Source: Cyclospora cayetanensis | Lineage: Eukaryota > Apicomplexa > Conoidasida > Eucoccidiorida > Eimeriidae | Length of the DNA: 64,000 bases | Direction of reading: 5' to 3' | Assembly: GCF_002999335.1 (NCBI RefSeq) | Contig: NW_020312568.1 | Span: forward strand, 124,001 to 188,000 | In this document: in pieces, positions 45,613 through 59,041 of the stretch | How the letters are laid out: every line of letters begins with the position of its first letter | Position numbering within the stretch: the first letter of the stretch is position 1 | The notes under the pieces: generated by a model | What the model was told of the DNA's origin: nothing | Database searches by the model: none | What the model saw: only the letters and a program-made list of their open reading frames with translations | Program-made: the position numbers and the translations under genes

Positions 45613-48600
45613 AGACTTTGCTTTTTCCTTGCGCTTCCCTGGCATTCTAGCCTTCACAGCTCGGAGGTGTGACCGTGTGAGCGCATTCCATCGGCCAACC
45701 AACGGCATACATAGGAGAACGTCAGGTTGCGCGGCTATGAAACATGCTTTTAGGATCCAAGTGAGATTCGCGGTAGCATCGAACTGCCCGTAAAATTGCT
45801 GGTTTTTGCGTTCTAACGGTGTTCAGCAAACTGGAGTCTTAGGGAATGGACTGACGATTGAACAGCAAGATTGCACTTTTGCATCGTCTCTTCGGGTGGC
45901 ACATCTACATCACATTCAGGATCAAGTGGCGCTACAACTTGTTGACCATAATATTGAACTTTTTTTGTGCAGGATTGACATGTCATAGATCTGTCGATGG
46001 TGTGGCTTTGGGCGGACTGAAATCTTAAATTCCTCGATACACTGAAATTTGATGGAATTCCTTGCTCAGGCTTCCTCAATTCTCCTTAAGCTTGTTTATA
46101 AGCCGATCCCGGCCTAAATCGATGAGTCAAAGCCCGTTTGAAGGCTTGAGCCTAGCACAACCCACTAGACTTTATCTGCATCCGTAGAAATACCATTTCC
46201 CATCAAATGACCTGCGGTAAGTGGTTTTCCCTATCTGGGGCGTACATAGGGAGGTACATTGTAAGCGCAACCGGTTGATTGAATTTTCGAGAATTTATTT
46301 TAGCTCACGCTGGTCATTTTTTCGTGTGTGGCACAAACACATTGACGGATCTGGTGAAATGCTATCAACCAACAGCTTATTCCTTTTTCCAAGAAGCTAC
46401 TACCCTGAAATCAGCTTACACGCCGGCTGCTGCCGCCTCAAAAGGCGTTGTGCGGCCTTTAACGCCCATCTTCAGAGTACTCTTCTCCAGACGGGCATAG
46501 CGGTAAGCTACCAAATCTTGAGCGGAATTGGATACTTGTAAGAAAACCTGTTATTTTACCTCATTTACCTCACTCGCAGTCGATGGATAAGGGGGTAATA
46601 GGTACATCGGTCCCCGTAGATAGGCACTGATCTGCAGACGCAATAGAAACTCATAAAATTATTGGGAATTTCCCAGAGTGAATCTCCCTTTCCTCTGCCT
46701 TGCCCTTCAGTGGTGTCCGCAAGCGGGGAGAGGGACTGCTTTGGTAGGTGTAGCAAGCTGAACACTTGAGTACTCCGAGCATAAGTACCCGGCTGCACAT
46801 GGACACTAGAACACCTGTATACAACATTGCACCTTCCTCTATTCATATGACAGAATTCTCCCTAAATTAACCACACACAAAGCAGTTATTCAATTATTAA
46901 CTAATACTATCCGAAGTAAAGCGAGTGTAGTAGAACGTGTTCCAGTGCAACTCAGGCCGCTACACTTCTAACTGCGCTAGGTGTATTGATCCAACAATGA
47001 GTAAAAATCCTCCAGGTGGTTTCCGTGTTCTAATATAACACATTGCACAATAGCGCCGATGACCGAGCAGTGCCGAAAGCATTGGACGAAGTGCATTACG
47101 GATGTGTTTCGAGCATAATAAACCCCAGAATATTTACATTATAGTTCAGTAAATCTGAACATTGTTGCTGAATCTCCCATTATTACTTCGAGCCAAACAT
47201 GCAGGTGCAACCTTCGTGAGAATGTGGGGTGGTAGGTCTTTTGCTGGCATATCAGAGCCGCTCATTCCACTTCGTTAATCTAATATGAGCGAATTTAATT
47301 GAAACGTATGCAAAATAGGTAAATGTGTGCAACGTCAAATAGTGGAGGCTGCAATCCGCTGGTGCACCGCCTTTCTGGGCGCTTGTTTTCCTTCTTCAGC
47401 GCAATACTTGCTGTGTTTGACTTGCACTCACCACTCCACATGTATTTATGAGGCATCAACATGAGACACCCAGTATGTCAAGTCGTGTATCCTACCTTCA
47501 GCCGCACACTTTCGGTCGGACAACCCAAGCAGAACAATACACCATCATCTCTTCTCAGCGGAGCTTCCAACCTTTATCATTTCTTGAAAGACATAAGGCT
47601 GCCTCCTCTCCCGAAAGTTTAGTCCATGCTTTTACGATGATCGTAGCCGAGGTGCGTTTTGTGTGTGGTGCTGTTTACGCACTGTCTCCAGCAGCCTAAC
47701 ATGCTTGAAATTCTGCCGCTTCAGCATCTACGGCTAGTGCAGTGTCCACAAAGGGTCTTAATCTAGATGAGATGCTGCTAAGCACTCATGGTATGCATTC
47801 CCGATCACCAATTCAAGCCGGTGCTACGAGAATTCCAAGAAGGCGTCCAGTCTTGTCAAAAGGTGTTTTCATGGCTTCCGTTACCATTGCCCTGCCAAGC
47901 CCATACTTTGTCCGGCATACCCAGATTTTCAAACCAACGAGCAAGCCTTAGACCATTCAGAAACAAGCAAGGATCAAGCATCCTCTAATCGTGTGTGTCC
48001 AAACTGAGGCTTCAGCGAAGAATGTCACACGGCCAGAATACTAGTTGATCCTGTTGCGCAAAGCAGCGCTTGCATCTGTGCTGCATGGCATTATATAACT
48101 TGCTACTGATTGGCTAGGCTCAAATCGAGTAGTAGAGCTACTGGCAGGTCTTTGGCGTTTGTATTCAGGCTTCCTTACCTAAGCATCTGGTGAGCAGTAA
48201 GAGTCTTTTATTTACATTGGTATGGGAGATGCATGCTGCGGAGACAGCAACAATACTTCTTCCTAGCTAGATAGCATCCCAGTGGCCACATATAGCAAGC
48301 ATCGTGCTTAGGCGATGAATTTATACCTTAGAATTGGAAGGGAACGCGCGAGAGGGGCAAGTAGCAAATTGCCACAGTAGCAGGTAAGCAAGTTTTGACG
48401 GGTTTCAACCGTGTAATGTGACCACCAAACGTATTTTAGCTTTCTGTTCTGTCCTATAGTTTCCACTGTTACTTATAAAGAGATATATCGAGACCTTTTC
48501 CTTGTAGCACTTAAACTTTTAACCGTGTGAAGACCCCAGCTTTCCCACTTACAAGGTGCCATTAGGCCTTTCAAATTGGAACAACAGCGGTGCGGTGATC

Positions 48601-50300
48601 GGTCTCTTTCTGTCTAATTTCTTCCTCACATATGTTCGTGTTATGAGCACAAAATGTGAGTTTATTGTGTGCAAAAGATGACGCCTTGACAGATTTGTCA
48701 CGCAGATGTGAGACGTTGGCATTTATGGGCAATTTGCATGGCACAGGCTTATACTCTTGTGGTTTCAGCTATTGGTATCAGAGACTCGCCTTGCAAAACA
48801 ACCGGGAGAAGACTTTATCATATATTTCGGCATTATCACCACATCTTCTACCTGAATGTCACACAGCCGATCCATCGACTGCAACTCAGTATCCGCTTGG
48901 CTGGCAAAAAGTGCCACATTGACTATCCTCCAGCAGGCACGCCCTATTGTACCGAAAAGCGAAAGGCTTTTGCATTCTGTGCACAATGGTTAGTCCGTCC
49001 GGCACTACATAGTAGGTGTAACAGGCGATCCAGGCTAATCGGTGCTATCTGCGGTACATTTGGGCATGCAGAATCTTTTGTCAGTTTCAGCAGCAGGCGC
49101 CGTCCTTGCGTGCACGTTCCTTTGCAATGTGCAATGCACGGAAATGCCTCCAGATAACGTTTACGCCGGTGGTGGCAAATAGGGCTACTGCATCGGCAAC
49201 AGTGTCGGCGGTCCTTTCGTGGCTCATATGCCTTCCACATGTTTGCAATTGCGATGAACAGCAAGCTTGGAATACCGATTTTGCGCTCGACAATAAGCTG
49301 TACATTCCGCTCATTTCCAAATATTCAACCAGAAGATAGTTACTAAGCCAACAGGTTTCAGCGTCTACCACAACAACAGTCCAGGCACCAACCCAACAAA
49401 GACTCCTAAGTGTAAATTTGCGGTGCAAGAGAGCAGAGGGTACACAAACGTCTTTGTATGCAATGCACTCATTTAGCATAAGAAAATGGATCAATCCAAA
49501 CAATTGGACTTCTGTGAGCATAGAATCTGAAATTCTGCAGCAGAGTGACGTTAGTGCACCCTATCTCTCCATTTGCCTCAGGGAGATTCGCAGTGGTCAT
49601 GTTATGATCAATGTGCAGACTGGTCACAGAAGCACGCATGTGCCCACTAGCAAACTCTTTGGCTTCACCTGCTGGCAGTCTAGGCATTAGGGTGCATATT
49701 CCTCTGCTGCAGAACACATCACAGGTCTCCAAAAAATTTGTTTGGAATATTTTATTGTTACGTGAATCCCTCCATTGCCCCCATAGGCTTAATCATGTGT
49801 TTTGCACAAGACAATACTGTGAAGCAATGTTGGAATGAACACTCTATGGAGTCCCTGCTTATTCTGAACCGTATTATCTCATCCTGAACGCAGTAGTATT
49901 TTAAGCTTTGCCATTCTAAATTTTGAAACGACAGGGGATGCATTGGTGGTACAACAGGAGACACACGCAAGTTTGATCCAAACCGAGAGCATTCACAAGC
50001 CCTAGCGGTTGCTCTGCACCCAGACCACGTTGACGACCAAGTTAGTGTTCCCCCAAATATACTTTACCGCGAAAGCGCACAGCAGGAGGTGCTCAAGCCA
50101 CCCAACAGCTCTAGAGTCACCGAAGGCATGGACAATCTTCATTTGATGCATTTAATTCCGATTTAGGGTCTTTATACCACGCGCACACCCACATGTATGG
50201 TACTTGCATTTTCCACGCCTAGTCCCCACCCATACAATTGCTATTTCCTTACTGGATACGGCTACTTGATTTTTTAAAAAGTAGGTAAGTGGGTAGAGTT
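45613..50300. other. Unassigned repeat-like DNA without a recognised gene
   Basis: Only isolated open frames occur, such as plus 46279-46500 (REFILAHAGHFFVCGTNTLT, ending VRPLTPIFRVLFSRRA) and plus 47448-47699. They may be remnants of retroelement gag/pol or chance. I see no splice-supported gene here. Confidence 0.4.
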
Positions 50301-51551
50301 CGGATTGGGGAATCTGGGCCTGCATGCGTGTTGCTGTTCGCAGTAGTATGCTTTGCAAGCAATGATGTGATACGCACGCGTGTATATGTGTTAAAGGGTG
50401 GGGGCTAGTCACGCTGAAAAGAAAGCCTGCTTGGTTTATCTGTGCGGGCTCGTAGAATGTCTGGTTCTAGCTTTAGGGCGAGCAAAGTGCATAGGGTTCT
50501 AAGGCTGTGAAAGGGCGCAAAATGCGTTGAAGTTCGGGCAGCTTTCAGAGGCGTTTCCATGTGAATTCATGGTGCCGGCTATATGTTGGCATAGCTATGC
50601 GTGAAAAGAGGGTTTAGTTGACGGGTTTTTAAAGCGTGCCTTGCGCGAGGCAGTGTAGAATGTGCAATGGTATCCGTTTGATATTCCAATTATAAGAGCA
50701 TACCATGCACTAGTAGTACATTGTGTGGCGTGTCCTGAAGATTGGTGCGGGTCAGGGGTGTGGAATAACCCAAAGGCTTTAACAACGCATTTGATAATTT
50801 GGCCATAGGCTCAGGTGCCGCTACTACGGACTGTGGGCACTTCACCCAGCACACTGGCTTCCTTAAGCGCATAGGTTATTTTTGAGTGATGAAGCCGTAT
50901 ACGATGTCTCTATTCTGTGTCAAAGACTAATCCAAAGTGCCTAGACCAGTGCCAAGTGTAATTGTGGCTAGTACTGTTGCAGGTGCTGCAGGGTGCTGCC
51001 GACATGTGGACACGGCAATGCGTGGGGCATGGATGTTTCGGCAGTTGTTTAACACCAGCAGCGCAGCGTATGAGTATGTTCGCAGGCAGGAACTATGATT
51101 TGATTTGCATGTGACATGGAATCGTGGTCGTGGCTTGATTAGAAAATAGCAGCTTGCTGTGCATGTATAACAATGAACTGGTCAGTTGTCTTCTTTGGTT
51201 CGCTCGCACTTTGTGTTTACAGTACTACTGTTTAGCTGTCTTACACTTGTCAGAGTGGATTGGATGCAAGGCCCCCAAAGGCAGTGCCGACGTGCCTGCG
51301 AGAAAGGAGGACGTTTGGCTCGTCTGTTGCTCGTGTGGCTTTTGCTCACACTTTGTTGGCAACGAGCTTGGTCACGAGTTGAAGATATATCCTCATCTGT
51401 GGGGAGCCTTATTGATTTTCTGTAAAGTTCTATAATATTTGTGTTCTGCTGCTGTAGTGCTGTTTATGAACTGGATGTTCACTGTTTGTGGGTAAAGTGA
51501 AACTGCACGAGATGCGCAGGCCCTACGAGCTCTCGTGTGAAAGCAACAAAC
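50300..51551. repeat. Long diverged direct repeat, copy A
   Basis: Resembles 62040-64000 in the same orientation, with shared anchors in order: tctggttctag with gagc.aagtgc (50459 / 62167), cataggctcaggt (50804 / 63251), ggaatcgtggtcgtg (51118 / 63569), cttgtcagagtg (51247 / 63696), ttggtcacgag (51369 / 63818) and gtttgaaagcaacaa-like (about 51540 / 63983). Minus-strand frames in both copies encode related short peptides (MRLRKP and MCLRKP starts, followed by APEPM/PPEPM). Confidence 0.75.
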
Positions 51552-51552
51552 T

Positions 51553-51720
51553 TACATAAACTTGTGGTGATGAGCCGGAGTAGAGTGCCTAGGAGCATGG
51601 GGATGGTTGGCTAACGCCGCCACCTGCAGATCACAAGGGCGTGCCTCTACACAGTAGCTCTTGAGGATATGGCAATTCGGAGTGCAAGAGCAGCGCCCAC
51701 GAGCGAATCAAGGCGGGCAC
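51553..51720. other. Spacer between repeat copies
   Basis: Short spacer joining the A-type repeat to the 51.7-kb tandem copy; nothing recognised. Confidence 0.4.
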
Positions 51721-51744
51721 CTTAGGGGCATCCTTGATCAGAAG

Positions 51745-52090
51745 AGCCTGAGCACCGTGGAGTGGCTGCAGTCCCTCCATTATTCGCTGTTGCATTTAGT
51801 GCGGCAGTGTGCATTAATGGTACTGGCGTGCTCCAGTGCCGCTGCGTTGGCGAGGCCCCGAGAGTGCTTTGTGCGAGTCATGTGGGGTTTCGGTGTGGAT
51901 GAGCAGAAGGAGCCAATGCGTATTCGGTGTTGTTTGGTTTCATTGTTTCTTCTTAATTGTCTTGCCGAGTGTTGGTGTTTGGCAGGAAGTCGGCAGTGCA
52001 TTTTAGCCGATTCCTGTAGGACCTTGCTGAGTGGGCAGGTCCTCTGAGAGCCACTCAGAGTGCGCCTCCTGTGCGTATATCTGCGTAGAT
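51745..52090. repeat. Tandemly duplicated about 340-bp segment, copy 1
   Basis: Shares with 52620-52935: gagcctgag, gtggagtg.ctgcag, ctggcgtgctc, gctgcgttggcgag, agcagaaggagccaatg, cgattcctgtag, ccttgct and ctctgagagccact. The copies are about 875 bp apart and diverged. Confidence 0.8.
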
Positions 52091-52619
52091 GTCGTGCAGC
52101 ATTCCATGTGCTTACAAAAGAATATCATTTCCAGTCCTTGCATCCGATATGTGATCATAGGGCTAAGGGCAATGCTGTTCAACTACTTCTAGAGTATTGT
52201 TCCATGGCGTGTGCTTAGGGAAGTGGTCAGCTGTGTTCAGCGTACGATGTCTCCATGCGCGTTTGCGCAGAAGCGGGGAGTGCTCGCGCACGTTTGATTC
52301 GGCTAGCGCTTGGCATCGCTTCACAGCGGAATTGGCATGACAAACACTTGCTCGTTGCCTGACCTGGGATGTAGGCGCTTTGCTTCAGGCGGTGTGGCGG
52401 CTGTAGGTGGTATTCTGTCCTGCAACTAATGCACTGAGGTTCACACCAGCACTTTGCTTCTGTGATCCACTGGGATCGTTAGCACTGCTGCTTAGTGCAG
52501 CGTCACGGAGAGGACTAGGCTGCGTACTGCACTTTAGGTGTGTTTCAGTTGGGTGTTTAGAAATTATCCATTGTTTGGCAATAGCTTAGAGCAACAAGGA
52601 GGCAGCATCGTTTGCTTGA

Positions 52620-52935
52620 GGAGCCTGAGAATTGTGGAGTGCCTGCAGTTCTTCCATGCTTCGCCGTTGCATACAGTGCGACCTATGCAATGATGGTGCT
52701 GGCGTGCTCATGCGCGGCTGCGTTGGCGAGATGCAGGAAGTGGGTTGTGCAAGAAAATTCTGGTTTTGTGTGGATAAGCAGAAGGAGCCAATGTTTATGC
52801 TGTGGTTTTTTGTTGCACTGATTCGTCACATACCTGTTGCCGCGTGTGTGAGGTTTATTCGATTCCTGTAGGGCCTTGCTCAGTTGGCAGGCCCTCTGAG
52901 AGCCACTTAGAGTGCGTTTCCTGTGCAAATATATG
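52620..52935. repeat. Tandemly duplicated about 340-bp segment, copy 2
   Basis: Partner of 51745-52090; same order of shared words with indels. Short open frames on both strands are not conserved between copies, arguing against a protein. Confidence 0.8.
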
Positions 52936-55900
52936 CTTACGTGTCAAAGGGAAATACCATCTAGTCTGTTAAGCTTACTTAGATCGGTGTCAACGTTTGT
53001 GTTCTAACATATTTTACTGGAGGCGCATTGTCTGAGATGCTCCAAACAATCTGCATAACTGAGGAAAGAGAAGGCGCTACGTGTTTCTACCCTTGTATAA
53101 AAGTTTTCTGGCTGCAACTTTTCTCTTGATGTTTTGTTGAAGAGGACCTGACCTTTCGTCGCTTTTATGCCATCCCTGACGGTCAAGTGTATGTTTTCCA
53201 GGCATGTTGCATCGATGCGGAAACAGATGTGCAGATACCACGCGATTGATGTGGACATCAAGCTGGAAGTCTTCATTCGAGAAAAACATTCTGCCAATTA
53301 TCTGCGACGGGTGAAGGGGAAAACCCTGCTGAGTGTCGTGCTTGGAGTGGATCGATTGGTGCCTCAAGACTGTGTGTACGTTTGGGGGCGGAGGGGGAGG
53401 AAAGGTAATGCCCCATGAAAAATGAAAAAACCAACCATCTTATTGTTAAAAACATTCGGCAGAAATAGTTCTATCGTTGACTACCGTTATAATAATAATT
53501 TGCTCACCAGAATAAGTGCAGTACTCATTCGGATAGCACAGTACAACCTCCGTCGTTGCTGCGGTTGGGCACTCTTATATTTGTGCGGCACAACAATACC
53601 CTCACCGAAAGGTTTTCTTAGCCAAATTGAATTCGCTGCTTCTTACTGTGCTCGCAGGAAGCTATCATGTTGGCGTTGCCAGTAAGATGTGGTGGAAGAG
53701 ATCACTAGCAACGGATCAACACAGCTGTGGCTACTGGGGTAGTGGCTCCTGCATTACTGAGTACCGTATGTTAAATGTTGTCAGTAGTTTTGTGAACGTG
53801 GGTTTTGTGCGGAAAGGGTGTGTAATGGGTCGTCAGCACTCAAATAGTGGAGCGGGAAAGAGACATCACGAGTGTTGTTGTTTATAAAGCTGGTCCAGTA
53901 CAATATGTGATTTTCCTCCTAGTGGTCTACGGTTGCTCCGCTGGGTCCAATTTCAAAAAGCTTTCAGCCATCATTTAAACAGGCAGCGATGTGCCTAGGC
54001 TAGGCATTTAAGCATAATCCGCTCAATGATGCAACAAATGCATGCTTGACTATTCTCTTGAGGGATATCGATATCAATGCTAGGTGCACATGAAACAGCG
54101 ACCAATATCAAACAACGGTCCACATGCTGAAAATGATACCAAACAGCGTTTAGACGAGTATACTATTAGTTACTTGTGGTCAATCATACACAGCATCTAC
54201 AATAAGGTAAAACAAACGCTTACTGCCTTTTCATTGCTTACTCAGGCCAGCCAGAGAACTCCGTAGCCGTGACTGCGGTCGGTCCGGTAGAAGGATAAGC
54301 TGTTTTGCAGGTCAGTGGATGATTACCAGACTAGCATCATGCCGAGCGAAATTGTTACACTTTCATAGCACGGGGTATTAAATATATATGTACAGATTTG
54401 CTGCAGTTAGCATTGGGTGGCATGCCCGACGGTCACGAATGCCTAGGAGGCTTCTTATTGCACGGGGTGGATGCCAGGTATCTGGATGTACTTATGACAA
54501 AATGTTCTCAGTTCTGCAAAGCTACGTGTTATTAGTTATTTCGCATATGTGTTGTTTAAAATGACGCATATGCACCACCATGGGTCTTGCAGGCTTCTCG
54601 AACTGCACGCTAAGAACACTCATCGAATAAGACAGCTTTCAATCTCAAATACTTATGGACAGATTAAGCGACATGTGCGGTTTACTCAATGGTTGTTATC
54701 GTTTCACGCTCACCGGAAAATGTTGGAACTGCACACTTACATACGGTGTCACGAATGATTCTACGAGTTACTTGGCGCTATGCAATCTTTTGTCACCGCA
54801 TGGAAGAAAAACATTTGTGCCTCTAGCCTCACCAGGTCCGCATAGCTGGCTGTAGGCCCCAGAGAGGCAATAATCATGTGGGCTAGTTGATGATCTCGAA
54901 AATACAACAGACACCTAAAATTCTCAAGAGAGCACTCAGCCAGCATGCTTAAATTAATTCGCACTTTAGCTTACCTTGCTCATGTTCGCCGGAGCTACCA
55001 AAAGTCTTTGACAGCAAGCAACGGTTTAGTTGTCAAATATTTTGAAGCGATAAATGAGGTATTCATTTCCCACTGTCTCTTATTTTTATATGCAACTAAC
55101 CTCTGAAGTGCGTGTAAAAAAATCACTTTACCCAGACATTGCGCCAAACAAGATGGGACGCACTGGTTCATGACTTGTAGCTTCCTCTGCGCAGAGCTTC
55201 AAGCCTACCTTATATCAGTTACAGAATGAGGTTTGGTAGAGCTCATCGCCTTGGGCTTGTGCTGGAGACCCCACGTTTCCAAAAGTTGTTTCAGCCTTAG
55301 TCGCTGTCCGTATAAAGATCGTACGCATGCGTCAAAGGGCGTAAAAACATCCCTTCTAGTAGGTTGCCAACGCTTTTTTGAGTGTGCTGGAGCGGGGATT
55401 GCTGCTGTTTACTTGGAAGGATGTGGGCTGCTCGCCGGTACCCTCTAGCTGGTGTTGTGGAGGGGTGTGCATGCTAGTCTACGGGGGTGTTGGAACGGTA
55501 GCTGATAAACACGGGGTTGACTTAAAGTTTATCGCCATATTAGTTTGTATGCCAGCACGTTGCCTGCGATAAGTATGGACGTGGCATAATGTAAACACCG
55601 AAACCTAGCTAAGAACAGTTGGAGAAGTTTCCAAGGACTTACTTGACTTTGGAAAAGATCAGAAAGGAGGCTAGTTATAGGGATGCTTCTGAGTGGTCCA
55701 TTGTTTCTTTACGAAATGTGAGTTGGTCGATTATGCTGAAGGGCGATGGCATGCAGCAGTTCCCTAGTCCGAATTTTACTGAGGAAGCAGGAGGACGATA
55801 CGAAGTGAGCAAACGTCTTGCATCTCACGTGTGCCACTTGCTGCACTTTGTATCTTAGTTCATGTGAATATCGTGCCTGCACACCATATTTGGTTTTTTC

Positions 55901-56790
55901 TGCGTGTACAAAGTGCATTGCTGGTTTTAAAACGAGTTCAGATTTTGAGCTTTTCAAGTATATTTAAAAGCAGAACAATTTGAGACTGATACGGCTAAAC
56001 AGCCTAAAGTGCAGGTTTTATCTGCGGAGGGAAAAGAAGTAGCAGCCGAATGAACTGGGGGAGCCAATATGCTCGCGGGGTCTGATAATGGCATTATCAA
56101 GCCAATGCGCTTTTATAGGAACAAGTTTTTTGAGTACGGAAGGCCATTCCTTTTTCCGCAGTTTTGATGTATAATTCAGGAATTTGCAGCTCCTTGGCTA
56201 GACCATGGTTAATCCACTAAGTGTTATGCATCGGGTTACCACACGTTTTCCGGCATTGTGACAATCCGCACGTATGTTAGCATAAGCCACATTATCTATC
56301 AAAACACATATTTCGGCAGCCGTTTAACACCGTCTTGTAAGCATTGCACCCTAGAAAGTCGCCACGAGGATTCAAACATCATGCAGTGTCAAAATATGTA
56401 AAATTGTGCCTTTATGATTCTAGACAAACAATGAAAAAAATAGCTGGAAGAACAAAGGAAGCTCTTTCAGCGTGATCAACACTTGTGGATCTAGATAATG
56501 TATCCAGACAAACTTCAAATCCCAATTTCTTGCTGGAAGAAAGCGGACGTAAAGACGCGAGAAATTCTATGTTTGGTTTAGAGAACAATGCACTACTGTA
56601 GGCGCAGGTTTCCACACATGGGCGCTACATGGGTCGCTGACCTACAATTTTCACCAGGCAGCCTCTACAGGCAACAACATTACGCAGGCTTTTATTATCC
56701 GAACTTAATTACGAACACAAAAGTTGTGTTGAAAGGAAAGAGGTAACTGGCTGTTTTGGCTGTCCGCCACCAAGCGAAAATCACTACTAG
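52936..56790. other. Unassigned DNA
   Basis: Open frames such as plus 53167-53418 (YHAIDVDIKLEVFIREKHSA) and plus 55619-55858 lack splice support or family resemblance. Nothing further recognised. Confidence 0.4.
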
Positions 56791-56793
56791 TTA

Positions 56794-57060
56794 TTGACCT
56801 GGTTAGAGCCCGTCCAACTCGTGGAGTTCTTATTTGCTTACCATTCTACACAATGCTGTCTTCAGCGTTACGTGATAAACGACACAACTAGGAGTTCATT
56901 CCAACTGTCTTGGCATCACCTGAACGCACTTCCAAATAAGGACGGTCACCCCATAAGAAACCATGGTTTTAATCCTCCACTCCCGACTTGGTCCCTGAAT
57001 AAGCCATTCCAATGCCAAACTACCCCATCTCAATTATCTGTGTTGAAGAACAGGGCTCTC
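56794..57060 (+). mobile_element. Gypsy-type integrase C-terminal remnant
   Basis: The plus frame reads WLEPVQLVEFLFAYHSTQ, then RSSFQLSWHHLNALPNKDG. This resembles the end of the retroviral-type integrase core of Ty3/gypsy elements (W-x-E-x-L-P-x-V-E-F-A-Y-N-S, then S-P-F-x-L-x-x-G-x-x-P). It is open without an ATG and stopped upstream at 56788, so it is a fragment. Confidence 0.45.
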
Positions 57061-57063
57061 TAG

Positions 57064-57680
57064 TGGTCTCGAACGCTTGACGCTCCCCAGCATTCTTAGT
57101 GGACTTTGTGGCATGCATCTTTCCGTTGCATGTGTCCTTTTGCGCAGGGAGTAGGAACTGCTGTGCTGCTTTATGTGCTTGCACAAGTCATGCTTCGGTT
57201 AGGGCGGAGAGCTGTGGACTTTTGTACGCGAGGCATGATGCGTGCCCTTTACCCTAAGCATTTTATGTGTAAAGGCCACACTTCAGTCACACTGCGGACA
57301 ATAAGTAGCTAGTGGAGCATGACGGCAGAATACGGCGTTCAGGATGGCATTGTTGTAAGTAGTCAAGGTTTTATTTGTTTCTTTGTTTGTTTAAAACTAG
57401 AGTGCTTAAATGTTTCGAGCAACTGATGGCTAAATTCTGTGAAACTGGAGGAACGTTTTGCAGTAGTAGGTGCAGGTGCTGCACCAAGTTGAGAAAAAGC
57501 ATTCATTAATATGATGGGTATGAATGAGTTGCCAGTTTGTGAAGCTTGTGTGTGTACAAGAACAAGTTGGATTACTGCGTCACTTGCAGGAGAATCGGAA
57601 TGGAGCTCTTTTTTTCCCTGGTACTATGAGAGCGCCATAGAGTCGCTTTTAGGTCTATTTAAGAAGTCTAAACGCCGCCA
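57064..57680. other. Unassigned DNA between two retroelement-like pieces
   Basis: A plus frame at 57106-57312 and the 5' part of the frame starting 57511 (ELPVCEACVCTRTSW) are open. The latter has a CxxC pair that could be integrase zinc-binding sequence, but this is weak. Confidence 0.3.
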
Positions 57681-57689
57681 ATATACCCT

Positions 57690-57860
57690 GGGACACTCGC
57701 TGAAGCATCAACAAATGTTTATTGTTTCTATAGGCATTTTCTGTAAAATAGGATCCAGCGTACCAAGACCTCTGAATGTAAGGCTGCCTTGCTGCCAGCA
57801 ATTTGTGCCTCTCCTTGGTCATTTATCTTTTTACCGATGGTTGAGTGCGAAGGAGCCCAC
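57690..57860 (+). mobile_element. Possible gypsy reverse-transcriptase thumb remnant
   Basis: The plus frame reads GHSLKHQQMFIVSIGIFCKI, then PLNVRLPCCQQFVPLLGHLS and FYRW. This follows the spacing of the gypsy RT region after the YxDD box (H-x-x-H-x-x-x-V-F, L-N-x-x-K-C-x-F, F-L-G-H, then Y-Y/F-Y-R). Several key residues differ. It lies on the same strand as the integrase-like piece but in the wrong order for one element. Confidence 0.35.
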
Positions 57861-57957
57861 TAGGTGCTGCGCATCAGTGTGCAAACGATGCGGGAATCCA
57901 TACCATATAGCAATATCCACAGATTACGAATTTTCTCTCCATACCCTAGAGCCTTGA

Positions 57958-58589
57958 AAAAGCCCAACAAAATGTCGAATCGCTAATGGTCAGAAAAAAC
58001 CACGAAATAGCATTAGAACATATAAGCTAAGGGTCGCCACTAAAATAGATTGCAGTACACGCTACACAGACGAGGTCAAAGGAGAGGAAACAACGGCACC
58101 CCTAATATGCAACGCGTTCTAGCACCGCATGGGTATTCCCTCAAAATGCACTTCTTCGAAGTATGTGCTTTTGGAAAATGTAAAGAGCCCTGCAATACCT
58201 GAAGTATCTACTGTCACATCACGCCCCTGCACGGGGATCATACTCGAGGGGAGAGAAAATGAATGCAGTCACCAGGGGTACCCGCTGTGAACCACATAAT
58301 TCATACGGGATGCATCAATCTGAACGGACAAAGTTCTATAGTCTTTGTGAAGAAAAAAGGAAAAGTCAAATTATGGACGCTTGCCAGCCAGCACCAGCCC
58401 GTTTTCGCTGACTCACTGGTCCACCTTGTTCCCAGAAGCAGCTGACGCCCTTTATGCTGATTATGAAAAGGATGAAAGAGAAGCTGCTCCCACGCTATAC
58501 AATTGCGTGAACCGCCTTTACCGATTTGCAGACGTTTTCGATTTTGAGTATAACTAAAGCAGGGTTCAAAACTATTGCTGTACGCCAAC
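57958..58589. other. Unassigned DNA
   Basis: No coding signal recognised; holds the 5' flank of the two-exon model at 58590. Confidence 0.4.
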
Positions 58590-58930
58590 ATGGCTACAAT
58601 GATCTCCCTTTCTGGTTTCCGCTTGTTTTTGCCGCGTTGGTGAGTGCCGCTGTTAAACAAAACGGCAATATTTTCCTGAACACTGAATTGGCTATCAGCT
58701 ATGACAAGGCTGGCAGAGCAGATCCGACAAGTAATCAAGCAATTGCAGTGACCCACCTTCAATCATTCCAGAAGGATGACGATGGCTTTTTGGGGAAGAA
58801 AAAGCTATCCCTGGCGTTGGCAGCAGCTATCGGAATTCTTCTCGCTACCTTGCTGGTCTTGAACCGGTCTAAACTTATAAGACTTCTTGGCTTCGTCGAG
58901 TCTGTACATGGAGATGACCTCTCTGAAGAG
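58590..58930 (+). CDS. Putative small membrane protein, partial model, unknown
   Basis: ATG 58590 (aacATGGC context) starts a 50-base exon (MATMISLSGFRLFLPR) ending at a gtgagt donor at 58639. The acceptor tatcag at 58698 opens exon 2 (58699-58930), which keeps phase and ends at another gtgagt. Exon 2 reads hydrophilic sequence, then a clear membrane helix (LSLALAAAIGILLATLLVLN) followed by basic residues and an acidic tail (ESVHGDDLSEE). Topology suggests a secreted or type I/II membrane protein. The next exon is not certain; the open frame at 59042 does not join in phase from an obvious acceptor. An intron-free reading (from about 58526) has no ATG. Confidence 0.4.
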
Positions 58931-59041
58931 GTGAGTACCACTGGCTGACATAGTCTGCTGTATGATGGTAGCATTCTTACAGAGAGTCGACAGGCAGCAT
59001 AAATGCTGAATACCAAGGTTTGAATAACACGGTTTCCTGGA

